Positions 1 to 6,751 of a stretch of 13,047 nt of DNA are shown here, piece by piece; the stretch's first letter is position 1, and each line of letters begins with the position of its first letter. This stretch comes from Amphibiibacter pelophylacis (GTDB lineage: Bacteria > Pseudomonadota > Gammaproteobacteria > Burkholderiales > Burkholderiaceae_C). A model generated the notes under the pieces. The model was given only the letters and a program-made list of their open reading frames with translations, was not told where the DNA came from and ran no database searches. The position numbers and the translations under genes are program-made. Where the stretch lies: contig NZ_JAWDIE010000033.1 of the NCBI RefSeq assembly GCF_037688875.1, positions 1 through 13,047 on the forward strand. Direction: 5' to 3'.

Positions 1-2
1 TA

Positions 3-134
3 GGTCGGCGCATCGTCACCAATCGGCTGATCGGCTCCCTTCGCCATTGGCGACAACTCTATGCAACCTGGTGGCGGCTTGCGTCACCAATGAGCGATAA
101 GGACTCAACTTATGGAAATGCCAAAGTGGCTTAA
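3..134 (+). CDS. Possible 3' end of an upstream gene (partial)
   Basis: Two forward frames are open from the left edge. The one ending at TAA 132-134 encodes a basic, tryptophan-rich tail (RRIVTNRLIGSLRHWRQLYA...) and would overlap the start of the coupling-protein gene by 23 bases. The other ends at TAA 98-100 inside the Shine-Dalgarno region of that gene. Base composition does not clearly choose between them. Either would be the C-terminus of a conjugation gene upstream in the same operon. No family is recognisable from so short a piece, and it may not be coding at all. Confidence 0.25.
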   Translation, partial: GRRIVTNRLIGSLRHWRQLYATWWRLASPMSDKDSTYGNAKVA

Positions 135-2742
135 ATGGCTGTTCGGCGTGGTGGTGTTCATCGCCGCCACTGTGGGCGCGGTCTGGCTGGCTGGCTTCTT
201 CTTCTTCGCTTTCAGCAAGACGAACCCCTTCGGCAAAACCGACTTCTCTACGTGGTGGACGTACTGGCAGTTTTACCAAGCTGATCCGGTGGTAGCGAAG
301 CGCCTCAAGGTGTCGGGCATCGTGGCCGCCGTGGTGGCCTACGGCGTGCCAATCGTCGCCATGATTGCAGCCATGCGCGAAGTGCGCTCACTGCATGGTG
401 AAGCTCGCTTCGCCAATGCCGGCGAGATTGAAAAGGCCGGGCTGTTCGGCAATACCGGCATCATCGTCGGCAAGTGGAAGAACCGCTTCTTGATGTTCGC
501 CGGCATGCAGTTCGTCTTGCTGGCCGCGCCGACTCGCTCGGGTAAGGGCGTCGGCGTCGTGATTCCGAACCTGCTCAACTGGTCGGAATCGGTCGTGGTG
601 CTGGACGTGAAGCTAGAAAACTTCCTCATAACGTCGAAGTACCGCGCGAAGTGGGGCCAAGAGGTCTATCTGTTCAATCCCTTCTCGATTTCCGAGGATG
701 CCGAAGGGAACCCGCTCAACGGCCGGACGCACCGCTACAACCCGTTGGGCTACATCGGCGACGATCCGCGCTTGCGAGTCACGGACATTCTGGCAATCGG
801 CTACTCGCTCTATCCGGGCGAAGGCCGCGATGCGTTTTTCGATGATGCCGCCCGCAACCTGTTCTTGGGCCTGACGCTGTATCTGTGCGAAACGCCGACC
901 CTGCCGCGCACGATGGGCGAATTGCTTCGCCAGTCGTCCGGTAAGGGCAAGCCGGTCAAGCAGCACATTCAAGACATCGTGACGCAGCGCAACTACCGCG
1001 AGTTCGGCGACGTGATGTTGAACGACGTGGGCGAAGAACGCGCCGACGTGGTGAAGGCAATCATGGCCGCTGCCGGCATCAGTGAAGCCGCAGCGGAAAA
1101 CCTCTGCGACGAAGCGCCGATTGTGGTCGTCAAGGACGTGGCGGCGGCCGACATCGAGGAAGTCGAAACGCTGTTCAAGGTGGCCGGTGCCGAGATTGAA
1201 GTCACCCGAAAACTGGTGCCGATTCTGGAATGGGACGGCGTGGGCCTGCCGCCGCTGTCGATGGAATGCGTAGATGCTCTGAATCGCTTCACGGCCACGT
1301 CGGACAACACGCTGTCAAGCATCATGGCTTCGTTCAACGTGCCGCTGACCATTTGGGCCAGCCCTATCGTTGATGCCGCCACCAGTGCGAACGACTTCGA
1401 CTTGCGCAACGTGCGCAAGAAGCGCATGTCGATCTACCTGGGCATCCCGGCAAACAAGCTGGCCGAAGCCAAGTTGTTGATGAATATGTTCTACACGCAG
1501 TTGGTGAACCTCAACACGAACCGCCTGCTGCACTCGTCGCCTGACCTCAAGTACACCGTCTTGATGCTGGACGACGAATTCACCGCGCCCGGCCGCATCG
1601 GCATTATCGACAAGGCGAATTCGTACATGGCCGGCTACGGCCTGCGCATGCTGAACATCATCCAGTCGCCCGGACAGTTGGAAGCGGAAGCGCCGAAGGG
1701 CTACGGCCGCGAGAACGCCCGAACCTTCGTCACGAACCATGCGTGCCAGATTTTCTTTACACCTCGGGAGCAGCGGGACGCGAACGAATATTCGGAAGCT
1801 CTCGGCTACTACACGTTCAAGGCCAAGGGCAGTAGTCGCCAGCTCGGCGGCAAGTCGGCAGGCGGTCGCAGCGAGTCGGAATCGGATCAAAAGCGGGCGC
1901 TCATGATGCCGCAGGAACTCAAGGAAATGAGCCAGCGTGAGCAGATCATCAGCCTTGAAAATACCAAGGCGATCCGGTGCGAAAAGATCAACTACTTTTC
2001 GGATCATGTCTTTGTTGATCGCCTGAAATCTGTTGCGCCTTCACTGGCGAAACTCGGCAAGAAGCTGCCGACGAAAAAGCAGCTTGAAGACTCCTGGGGT
2101 TCGGGTGAATGCGCGGTGTCGATTCCACTGCTGAACCTTGACCTGCACGAAGCCGTTATTCAGTCGCGTAGCCGCGCCCTGACTGTGGCCGACGTGGAGA
2201 AGGGCATCGACCTGCGCGCGCTCGCCCTGGACTTCTCCAAGGTGCCGCTGCCCGAAGGCTCGGGCATCGAACCCGAACAGGTTGAAGCGTTCGTTGATGG
2301 CTTCTTTGATGCCTTGGACGCGGCCAACGGCTACGACGCTAGCGAAGCGCCCGACGTGGACGAAGACGGGGCCAGCGAGCGGCCCAGCGATGACGAACTG
2401 GCGGCCCTGGACGCGCAGGCGGCCGATGACGGCGGGCAGGAAGTCGCAGCGAACACCATCGAGCCGGCCGACGACGAACCGGCCGACGATGAAGCGGATC
2501 ATGGCCTTGGTCATGACCAAGCGGACATCGAGCCGGCCGGGCCGACCGATGAAGAACTTGCCGCGATGATGGAAGACTTCACGCCACCCGATGACGGGAT
2601 GATGGATGAAGCTGAAATGCTGGCCGCTTTGGATGAAATGGAAGCGGTGCCGGAATACGTCGGTGAAACCGAAAATGACGCGCCAATACTCGATTTGAGC
2701 GTGCTTGACAAGCCCCTTCCTTCAAACAAAAATGCGGAATAG
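112..2742 (+). CDS. virD4: VirD4/TraG-type conjugative coupling protein with inserted L7/L12-like domain
   Basis: This is a type IV coupling protein: a membrane ATPase that brings the relaxosome to the type IV secretion channel. Residues 8-34 and 66-88 are two transmembrane helices, leaving a short periplasmic loop as usual in VirD4/TraG. The Walker A motif is APTRSGKG (139-146) followed by VGVVIPNLL, and Walker B is VLMLDDEF (483-490). At 876 residues it is much longer than RP4 TraG (about 635). Two additions explain this. Residues about 310-366 resemble the C-terminal domain of ribosomal protein L7/L12 and sit where the all-alpha domain is expected. From about 740 to the end there is a low-complexity Asp/Glu-rich tail, possibly for partner binding. 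The ATG at 112 has AAGGA at 99-103, eight bases upstream. The relaxase and MobC encoded further along are the likely partners. The family assignment is secure; the function of the insertion is inference. Confidence 0.95.
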   Translation: MEMPKWLKWLFGVVVFIAATVGAVWLAGFFFFAFSKTNPFGKTDFSTWWTYWQFYQADPVVAKRLKVSGIVAAVVAYGVPIVAMIAAMREVRSLHGEARFANAGEIEKAGLFGNTGIIVGKWKNRFLMFAGMQFVLLAAPTRSGKGVGVVIPNLLNWSESVVVLDVKLENFLITSKYRAKWGQEVYLFNPFSISEDAEGNPLNGRTHRYNPLGYIGDDPRLRVTDILAIGYSLYPGEGRDAFFDDAARNLFLGLTLYLCETPTLPRTMGELLRQSSGKGKPVKQHIQDIVTQRNYREFGDVMLNDVGEERADVVKAIMAAAGISEAAAENLCDEAPIVVVKDVAAADIEEVETLFKVAGAEIEVTRKLVPILEWDGVGLPPLSMECVDALNRFTATSDNTLSSIMASFNVPLTIWASPIVDAATSANDFDLRNVRKKRMSIYLGIPANKLAEAKLLMNMFYTQLVNLNTNRLLHSSPDLKYTVLMLDDEFTAPGRIGIIDKANSYMAGYGLRMLNIIQSPGQLEAEAPKGYGRENARTFVTNHACQIFFTPREQRDANEYSEALGYYTFKAKGSSRQLGGKSAGGRSESESDQKRALMMPQELKEMSQREQIISLENTKAIRCEKINYFSDHVFVDRLKSVAPSLAKLGKKLPTKKQLEDSWGSGECAVSIPLLNLDLHEAVIQSRSRALTVADVEKGIDLRALALDFSKVPLPEGSGIEPEQVEAFVDGFFDALDAANGYDASEAPDVDEDGASERPSDDELAALDAQAADDGGQEVAANTIEPADDEPADDEADHGLGHDQADIEPAGPTDEELAAMMEDFTPPDDGMMDEAEMLAALDEMEAVPEYVGETENDAPILDLSVLDKPLPSNKNAE
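2507..2520. promoter_or_regulatory. Second perfect copy of the TTGGTCATGACCAA palindrome
   Basis: Lies within the acidic-tail coding region of the coupling-protein gene, and extends to a 16-bp perfect palindrome with flanking C and G. It shares TTGGTCATGACCAAGCG with the copy at 8541. No promoter is evident within 180 bases, so a distant-acting (KorB/ParB-like) site is more likely than a local operator. Confidence 0.5.
2705..2733 (+). promoter_or_regulatory. Candidate promoter for the KfrB-like/LPD7 pair
   Basis: TTGACA (2705-2710) is a perfect -35 box, followed after 17 bases by AAAAAT (2728-2733), four of six matches to TATAAT. It lies in the last codons of the coupling-protein gene. Transcripts from it would cross the two hairpins at 2755-2818 before the next gene. 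Sequence-only prediction. Confidence 0.3.
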
Positions 2743-2754
2743 GCATTGAATTTG

Positions 2755-2777
2755 GTCGTCGCTTTTTAAGCGGCGAC
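2755..2777 (+). other. Intergenic hairpin after the coupling-protein gene
   Basis: Inverted repeat GTCGTCGCTT / AAGCGGCGAC with a TTT loop: ten pairs, one of them G-U. It starts 12 bases after the stop codon. No T tract follows, so it may protect the mRNA 3' end or be a protein-binding site rather than a terminator. Confidence 0.45.
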
Positions 2778-2798
2778 TAATGCGGGCGCAGCCCAAGA

Positions 2799-2825
2799 GT
2801 GACTTTATCGAGAGTCACATTTTTT
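2799..2825 (+). terminator. Terminator-like hairpin just before the KfrB-like gene
   Basis: Stem GTGACT / AGTCAC with an eight-base loop, followed by a run of six T (2820-2825). It ends only eight bases before the Shine-Dalgarno sequence of the next gene, so it could be a partial terminator or attenuator within the operon rather than a full stop. The stem is short (6 bp), so strength is uncertain. Confidence 0.5.
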
Positions 2826-2844
2826 AATAGTTAGGAGCCACATC

Positions 2845-3546
2845 ATGAATGAACGCACTGCCGGTTCTCCGGCCGCTCAACGTCCCGCCAGTAAAGTCGT
2901 AGGCAGCTACCTGCACAAGATTGAAGAAGTGCCGAAGGAAGTTCGGGACTACGCAATCAACAAGCTGAACCCGGTCGATGCTGCCGGGGAACGCATCAAA
3001 GACGCGCAGGGCAACAACATCACCGCTCGCATTTCCACCGCGAAGGAAAACGGCAGCTACTACGGCCCCGTCATCCTGAACAATGACAAGTTCATCGTTC
3101 AAGCGGTCGGCAAAGAACGCCTGTCTGCCGTGGTTCATCACAAAGACGATGTGGCTCTGCAAGGCGCTTCGCTCGCGCTGCTGAACGCTAAGAAAACCAT
3201 GAACGGCACCAGTGTCCAAGTGCATTACACCGGGGATAAGGCGAAGGCTTATCACTGGTCGGACAAGAGCAAGCAACAGGCCGCCGAACCCGCGAAAGAC
3301 GCACCCGAGAAAACCGCGCCGCCTGCCCCCGCGAAGGAAGCCATGAAGGCGGAAGACTTCATGAAGCAGGCCACCGACTACGCCAAGGAGAACATCAAGA
3401 ACACAAACCAGCGCGAGGCTTTCTTGAAGCACCTGGGCAACGTCACCGAACAGGCGTTCAACCGGGAGCAACCGCAAGCGGTGAAGTCCAAGCCCGTCCC
3501 TGCGCAGGCGCAGGAAAAACAAGCCGACGCCGGCATCGAACGATAA
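2845..3546 (+). CDS. KfrB-domain-like plasmid protein
   Basis: A 233-residue soluble protein without signal peptide or membrane segment. Residues about 65-135 (NGSYYGPVILNN...FIVQAVG...AVVHH...GTSVQVHYTGDKAKAY) follow the pattern of the KfrB domain: a small beta-rich module (G-x-Y-x-G, V-Q, H, G-x-x-V-x-I/V-x-Y) common in accessory proteins of conjugative plasmids, often beside or fused to LPD7. An Ala/Pro/Lys-rich linker (145-168) leads to a helical C-terminal part. The start is supported by AGGAG at 2833-2837. The next gene, encoding an LPD7 protein, begins ten bases after the stop, so the two are co-transcribed and probably work together in DNA processing for transfer. The biochemical role is not known to me, and the domain call is by eye. 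Confidence 0.6.
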   Translation: MNERTAGSPAAQRPASKVVGSYLHKIEEVPKEVRDYAINKLNPVDAAGERIKDAQGNNITARISTAKENGSYYGPVILNNDKFIVQAVGKERLSAVVHHKDDVALQGASLALLNAKKTMNGTSVQVHYTGDKAKAYHWSDKSKQQAAEPAKDAPEKTAPPAPAKEAMKAEDFMKQATDYAKENIKNTNQREAFLKHLGNVTEQAFNREQPQAVKSKPVPAQAQEKQADAGIER

Positions 3547-3556
3547 GGGGGACAGC

Positions 3557-5278
3557 ATGGCAACCGAACAACAGAAAGACGAAGCGCGGCAGATTGCGGC
3601 CGTGCTGGATGCGTCTGAACGCGGCCCGGCCTATGGCGTCATGACGCTGAACGACAAAACGGTGACGTCGATCCGCTTTGAGCGCAGCGAAAAGGACGGA
3701 GAACAGGCGTTCAACGTCTCCTTCCACATGGGCAACAAGACCGTGGGCAAGCTCAAGGACATTGACGCCGACACGCTGGCCGACTCGGTGGGCGACAAGA
3801 ACGCCAAGGCCATCATGGAGCATGGCGAAGCCAAGGGATCGTTGAAGGGCGAAGCCCTGATGAACGAATACGGCATGACGCCGGAAGAAAGCGCCCGGCG
3901 CGCGGCCATGAAGGAAGCCCGCAAGGCCGTCGAGTTGATCCAGATCGAACAGCTCGAACCTGACGCGGCCGACGAAAAGAACACGGTTGAACAGGTCAAG
4001 GAAGAAGAACGCGAACAGTTCAGCCCGGAAGAAATTCAAGAGGGCCTTGCGCGTGCTGCTCTACTTCGCCAGCGCGACCGTGAACAACTGGCACGCGAGC
4101 AAGAGGCGCTTGGCATCAAGGCCGAAGGCAAGCGCATCGACGTTGAAAACCTGTCTGAAAAGGCGCTGGAACAGGACGACGCGAACGACATCGCGGAACG
4201 GACTGGCGGCACCACTGACCGGGATGCGCAGCAGTACACCGAACGCGAGAAAAACCGGCAAGTGGAGCTGATGGAACAGGTTCATAGCCAATTCCGCGTT
4301 GCCGGGGCGAAGTTCTACTTCAAGGATCAGCCGGGCAAGCTCGCCATGAAGGACAAGGGCGAACGCATGGTGTCGGCCTCTAACGATGACCGCGTGGCAA
4401 AGGCTATGGCGACGATGGCCGAAGCCAAGGGCTGGAAGACCATCAAGGTTTCCGGCCATCCCGACTTTCAGCGCGAAGTCTGGATGGAAGCCAGCTTGCG
4501 CGGCATCGAAGCGCGCGGCTACAAGCCCACGGAACAGGATTTGAAACTGCTGGAAGACAAGCGCGAACGGGCGATGCGCAACAGTGTTGAGCATGACCAG
4601 ACGGCACGCGAGCGCAACACGGAACAGCAGCGCCAGGACGCCGGCCGCAAGACAGATTCAGCGCGCCAGGAACGCGCCGCAGCGCCCGACAGGGCCGAAG
4701 GCAAGGGGATGGTAGGGCAGGCCGTCGAAACGGCCGCCAAGTCGGCATTGCGGGCCTACGCTGGCCGCGTTCTTGAACACGGCGCGGCCAACTTCAACCA
4801 TGACCCGAAGGAAAAGCCCAACTACTTCGTGAAGCTGGCAACCGACCAGGGCGAGAAAACTGTTTGGGGCGTCGATCTGAGGCGCGCGATGGGCGAAGGC
4901 AAGGTGAAGACCGGCGACGATGTGAAGCTGGAATATCGCGGCAATACGCCTGTCACCGTGGAAGCTCTGAAACGCGACAAGGCCGGCAACGTCATTGGCA
5001 AGGAAGAAATCACGACGAACCGCAACCAGTGGGACGTTGAGAAGTCGGACAAGGCGAAGGTCGCCGAAGCCGTCGCCTCGGCGTTCATCGACTCCAAGGT
5101 GAAAGACCCGGCCCAGCGTGAAGCCTTGAAGGCCGCTGTCGGCGCTCGCATGGCCGAACGCGAAAAGGCGAACAAGGTGCCGGCCGTGCCGGTGTACGAC
5201 AAGGCAGCACCGGCCAAGACGCAGCAGGCAGAACGCACCGGCCCGGTGGTCGAGCGGAACGCCGAACGCACCCGATGA
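3557..5278 (+). CDS. LPD7-domain DNA-transfer accessory protein (relaxase-less)
   Basis: A 573-residue hydrophilic protein. Residues about 245-335 (FRVAGAKFYFKDQPG...AMKDKGERMVSA...AMATMAEAKGWKTIKVSG...FQREVWMEASLRGIEARGYKPTEQDL) are a clear large polyvalent protein-associated domain 7 (LPD7), usually found at the C-terminus of plasmid and phage-like relaxases or primases. Residues about 400-495 (AGRVLEHGAANF...YFVKLAT..GEKTVWGVDLRRAM...GDDVKLEYRG..PVTVEA) match the module that often follows LPD7 in such enzymes. No relaxase or primase motif is present, and the relaxase is a separate gene on the other strand, so the usual fusion is split here. Residues 110-240 are charged and probably helical. 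The start follows a purine-rich AAGGGGGA. Codons for residues 364-369 carry a 20-base iteron-like sequence, the same as one in the intergenic region downstream. LPD7 identification is strong; the molecular role is inference. Confidence 0.8.
   Translation: MATEQQKDEARQIAAVLDASERGPAYGVMTLNDKTVTSIRFERSEKDGEQAFNVSFHMGNKTVGKLKDIDADTLADSVGDKNAKAIMEHGEAKGSLKGEALMNEYGMTPEESARRAAMKEARKAVELIQIEQLEPDAADEKNTVEQVKEEEREQFSPEEIQEGLARAALLRQRDREQLAREQEALGIKAEGKRIDVENLSEKALEQDDANDIAERTGGTTDRDAQQYTEREKNRQVELMEQVHSQFRVAGAKFYFKDQPGKLAMKDKGERMVSASNDDRVAKAMATMAEAKGWKTIKVSGHPDFQREVWMEASLRGIEARGYKPTEQDLKLLEDKRERAMRNSVEHDQTARERNTEQQRQDAGRKTDSARQERAAAPDRAEGKGMVGQAVETAAKSALRAYAGRVLEHGAANFNHDPKEKPNYFVKLATDQGEKTVWGVDLRRAMGEGKVKTGDDVKLEYRGNTPVTVEALKRDKAGNVIGKEEITTNRNQWDVEKSDKAKVAEAVASAFIDSKVKDPAQREALKAAVGARMAEREKANKVPAVPVYDKAAPAKTQQAERTGPVVERNAERTR
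4646..4663 (+). repeat. Iteron-like sequence inside the LPD7 gene
   Basis: CGCAAGACAGATTCAGCG differs by one base from the origin iteron CGCAAGACAGTTTCAGCG at 12861-12878. With the following CG it is identical over 20 bases to the copy at 5418-5437. Confidence 0.7.
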
Positions 5279-5284
5279 ACTGAG

Positions 5285-5299
5285 GCTGAATCTGTCTTG
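5285..5299 (-). repeat. Inverted iteron-like sequence after the LPD7 gene
   Basis: GCTGAATCTGTCTTG is the exact reverse complement of 15 of the 18 bases of the iteron-like copies at 4646 and 5418. It lies between the stop codon (5276-5278) and the terminator hairpin. Confidence 0.65.
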
Positions 5300-5305
5300 A
5301 AAATC

Positions 5306-5340
5306 GAAAAGCGCCTTGTCACACAAGGCGTTTTTCTTTT
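5306..5340 (+). terminator. Rho-independent terminator of the virD4-kfrB-LPD7 block
   Basis: Perfect 8-bp stem CGCCTTGT (5312-5319) / ACAAGGCG (5323-5330) with loop CAC, then TTTTTCTTTT. The stem is preceded by GAAAA, so it may also terminate from the other side. It closes the first plus-strand block. Confidence 0.9.
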
Positions 5341-5417
5341 GTGCGGCCTGCGCCGTGGTGACGCCGCGGCAGCCTGGCCAGCTCGTCTTTGTCGCCAATC
5401 AACGCACACCACGCAAG

Positions 5418-5435
5418 CGCAAGACAGATTCAGCG
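5418..5435 (+). repeat. Iteron-like sequence upstream of the lipoprotein promoter
   Basis: CGCAAGACAGATTCAGCG, one mismatch from the origin iteron at 12861. It ends nine bases before the candidate -35 box at 5445, so a protein bound here would sit beside RNA polymerase. Confidence 0.7.
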
Positions 5436-5444
5436 CGTCTTATG

Positions 5445-5478
5445 ATTACAAAGTGCTTGCCAAGATATATAATCTTGG
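5445..5478 (+). promoter_or_regulatory. Promoter with overlapping operator for the lipoprotein-trbM pair
   Basis: The -35 candidate ATTACA (5445-5450) is followed after 17 bases by a perfect TATAAT (5468-5473). The -10 box lies inside the inverted repeat CCAAGAT-N5-ATCTTGG (5460-5478), whose 7-bp arms are perfect. That is the usual arrangement for a repressor operator. The preceding terminator shows this pair needs its own promoter. The promoter is well supported; the binding protein is unknown, with the plasmid's Kor-type regulators the obvious candidates. Confidence 0.75.
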
Positions 5479-5509
5479 TTCTGCAAAAAGCACATATCGG
5501 AGTCACACA

Positions 5510-6067
5510 ATGCGTAAATTGGTCGTTCTTTCCAGCATCCTCGCTTTGGCCGCATGCTCGTCGCCGCCAAAGCCGCCAGTCGTGGACGGCTCAACCCGCC
5601 AAGCCGTCAACACTCCCGAGACGGCCGAAACGATTGCACTCCGCGCGAAGCTCGCGCAGGCAGAAGAAAAACTTCGAGTAGAGCAAGCCTGGCCGGTGAT
5701 TTCACCGGCCGTTTTGCAGCCGGCCCCGCCGCCTGCGCGCTCGCGCACGTTCAGCGTGCATTTCCCCTACAACGGCACGAATTTCTACCTGAGCGCCAAC
5801 GACAGCGCACAACTGCTGCCGCTGCTCGCCAAAGCGCGCCGGATCGAAGTACGCGGACGCACGGACGGCCAACGTCCCAGCACTGCGGACGAAAAAGTAG
5901 CCCTGAACCGCGCCCTGGCTGCGCAACGGTTCTTGATCGGGCAGGGAGTTTCACCGGCCATCATTTCGGTCAACTACGTGTCGGCCGGTGATTACGTTGC
6001 GGATAACTTTTCAGCGGCTGGAAGGTCGCTGAATCGCCGCGTGGACATCGAAGTTTTCAACCAGTAG
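5510..6067 (+). CDS. OmpA-domain outer-membrane lipoprotein of the transfer system
   Basis: A 185-residue lipoprotein. The signal peptide MRKLVVLSSILALAAC ends in lipobox LAAC, with lipidated Cys16 followed by SS, which predicts outer-membrane sorting. Residues 17-80 form a Pro-rich linker with a short helical stretch. Residues about 80-185 are an OmpA C-like peptidoglycan-binding domain (FSVHFPYNG..FYLS..., IEVRGRTDG, NRALAAQRFLIGQGV, AGRSLNRRVDIEV). The reading frame is open back to 5297, but the start at 5510 is preferred: it gives the signal peptide, has GGAG at 5499-5502 seven bases upstream, and lies after the promoter. The next gene (TrbM-like) starts 13 bases downstream, so it probably anchors or assists the mating-pair apparatus in the envelope. 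An ordinary OmpA-like lipoprotein role cannot be excluded from sequence alone. Confidence 0.85.
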   Translation: MRKLVVLSSILALAACSSPPKPPVVDGSTRQAVNTPETAETIALRAKLAQAEEKLRVEQAWPVISPAVLQPAPPPARSRTFSVHFPYNGTNFYLSANDSAQLLPLLAKARRIEVRGRTDGQRPSTADEKVALNRALAAQRFLIGQGVSPAIISVNYVSAGDYVADNFSAAGRSLNRRVDIEVFNQ

Positions 6068-6080
6068 GAGGAACATTTTC

Positions 6081-6644
6081 ATGAAACGTCTTGCCATCAC
6101 ATCCGCGCTCGCCGCGATGTTCTTCACGGCTGCGCCCGCGCACGCCGATGATGGGCTTTTTACAGGTGACGTGCGGCTCGCTTGCGAAGCCGTGCTTTGC
6201 CTTTCATCTGGCACCCGGCCCAGCGAGTGCGCGCCGTCTCTGCAACGGTATTTCAGCATCACGGCTAAGAAGCTGTCCGACACAATCAAGAAACGCAAGA
6301 GCTTCTTGAATCTGTGCCCGGCCGCAACGCAAGACGAAAAGATGGTCGCCCTGGTCGATGCCATCACCAACGGCGCAGGCCGTTGCGATTACGCCTCGCT
6401 GAATTCGACGCTGCGCGTTTGGAACTGGAATGGCGACAGCGGCGAAACCTACATCAGCAACAGCCTGCCGTCGTATTGCACGGCCTACAACAACAACGCC
6501 TATACCGACATCAAGGCACCGCGCTATGTCGGCGTCCCTGAGCGTGGCGGCTTTTGGGTCGAGGCCGACAAATACGATGCCGCCCTGGCTGAATACAACG
6601 TTCGATCCGGGTCGGCCATCGCTTCACGAAGGCCAGCGAACTAG
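6081..6644 (+). CDS. trbM: TrbM-like periplasmic conjugation protein (C-terminus possibly frameshifted)
   Basis: A 187-residue exported protein with signal peptide MKRLAITSALAAMFFTAAPAHA. The region GDVRLACEAVLCLSSGTRPSECAPSL, then RYFSI and RKSFLNLCP, is the hallmark of the TrbM/KikA family of IncP-like and related transfer systems. Six cysteines (35, 40, 50, 79, 102, 133) suggest periplasmic disulfides. AGGAGG at 6066-6071 overlaps the stop codon of the lipoprotein gene, so the two are translated together. The frame ends abruptly (SRRPAN) at 6644, while another frame stays open to 6730, reads like protein (ASELAIANVRDGRNA...) with GC-rich third positions, and stops just before the terminator. 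The true product may therefore be about 30 residues longer, with a base lost or gained near 6600-6620. TrbM's precise biochemical role is not established to my knowledge. Confidence 0.85.
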   Translation: MKRLAITSALAAMFFTAAPAHADDGLFTGDVRLACEAVLCLSSGTRPSECAPSLQRYFSITAKKLSDTIKKRKSFLNLCPAATQDEKMVALVDAITNGAGRCDYASLNSTLRVWNWNGDSGETYISNSLPSYCTAYNNNAYTDIKAPRYVGVPERGGFWVEADKYDAALAEYNVRSGSAIASRRPAN

Positions 6645-6730
6645 CGATTGCCAATGTGCGTGACGGCCGCAACGCCGTCGCCCACATCAACGACGTTCAC
6701 CGGGCCAAATTGGGCGACTTGTACCGCTGA
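6593..6730 (+). pseudogene. Probable displaced C-terminal coding segment of the trbM-like gene
   Basis: This frame opens after a TGA at 6590-6592 and ends at TGA 6728-6730. It contains ASELAIANVRDGRNA followed by VAHINDVHRAKLGDLYR, with C or G at most third codon positions, as in the real genes here. It has no ATG and no ribosome-binding site, so it is not an independent gene. It is best explained as the original C-terminus of the preceding protein, displaced by a single-base change or sequencing error. Programmed frameshifting is possible, but I see no clear slippery heptamer with a following structure. Confidence 0.5.
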
Positions 6731-6751
6731 AAATGGGAAAACGCAGAAAAG

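Noticed and set aside
2763..2781. TTTTTAAGCGGCGACTAA as an RP4-type KorB operator
   Set aside because: Only a loose resemblance to TTTAGCSGCTAAA, and better explained as part of the hairpin at 2755-2777.
5297..5509. 71-residue N-terminal extension of the lipoprotein
   Set aside because: It would begin in the terminator, cross the promoter, and hide the lipoprotein signal peptide; the start at 5510 has its own ribosome-binding site.
6330..6345. CGCAAGAC in trbM as another iteron copy
   Set aside because: Only eight bases match and the right half of the iteron (TTTCAGCG) is missing.
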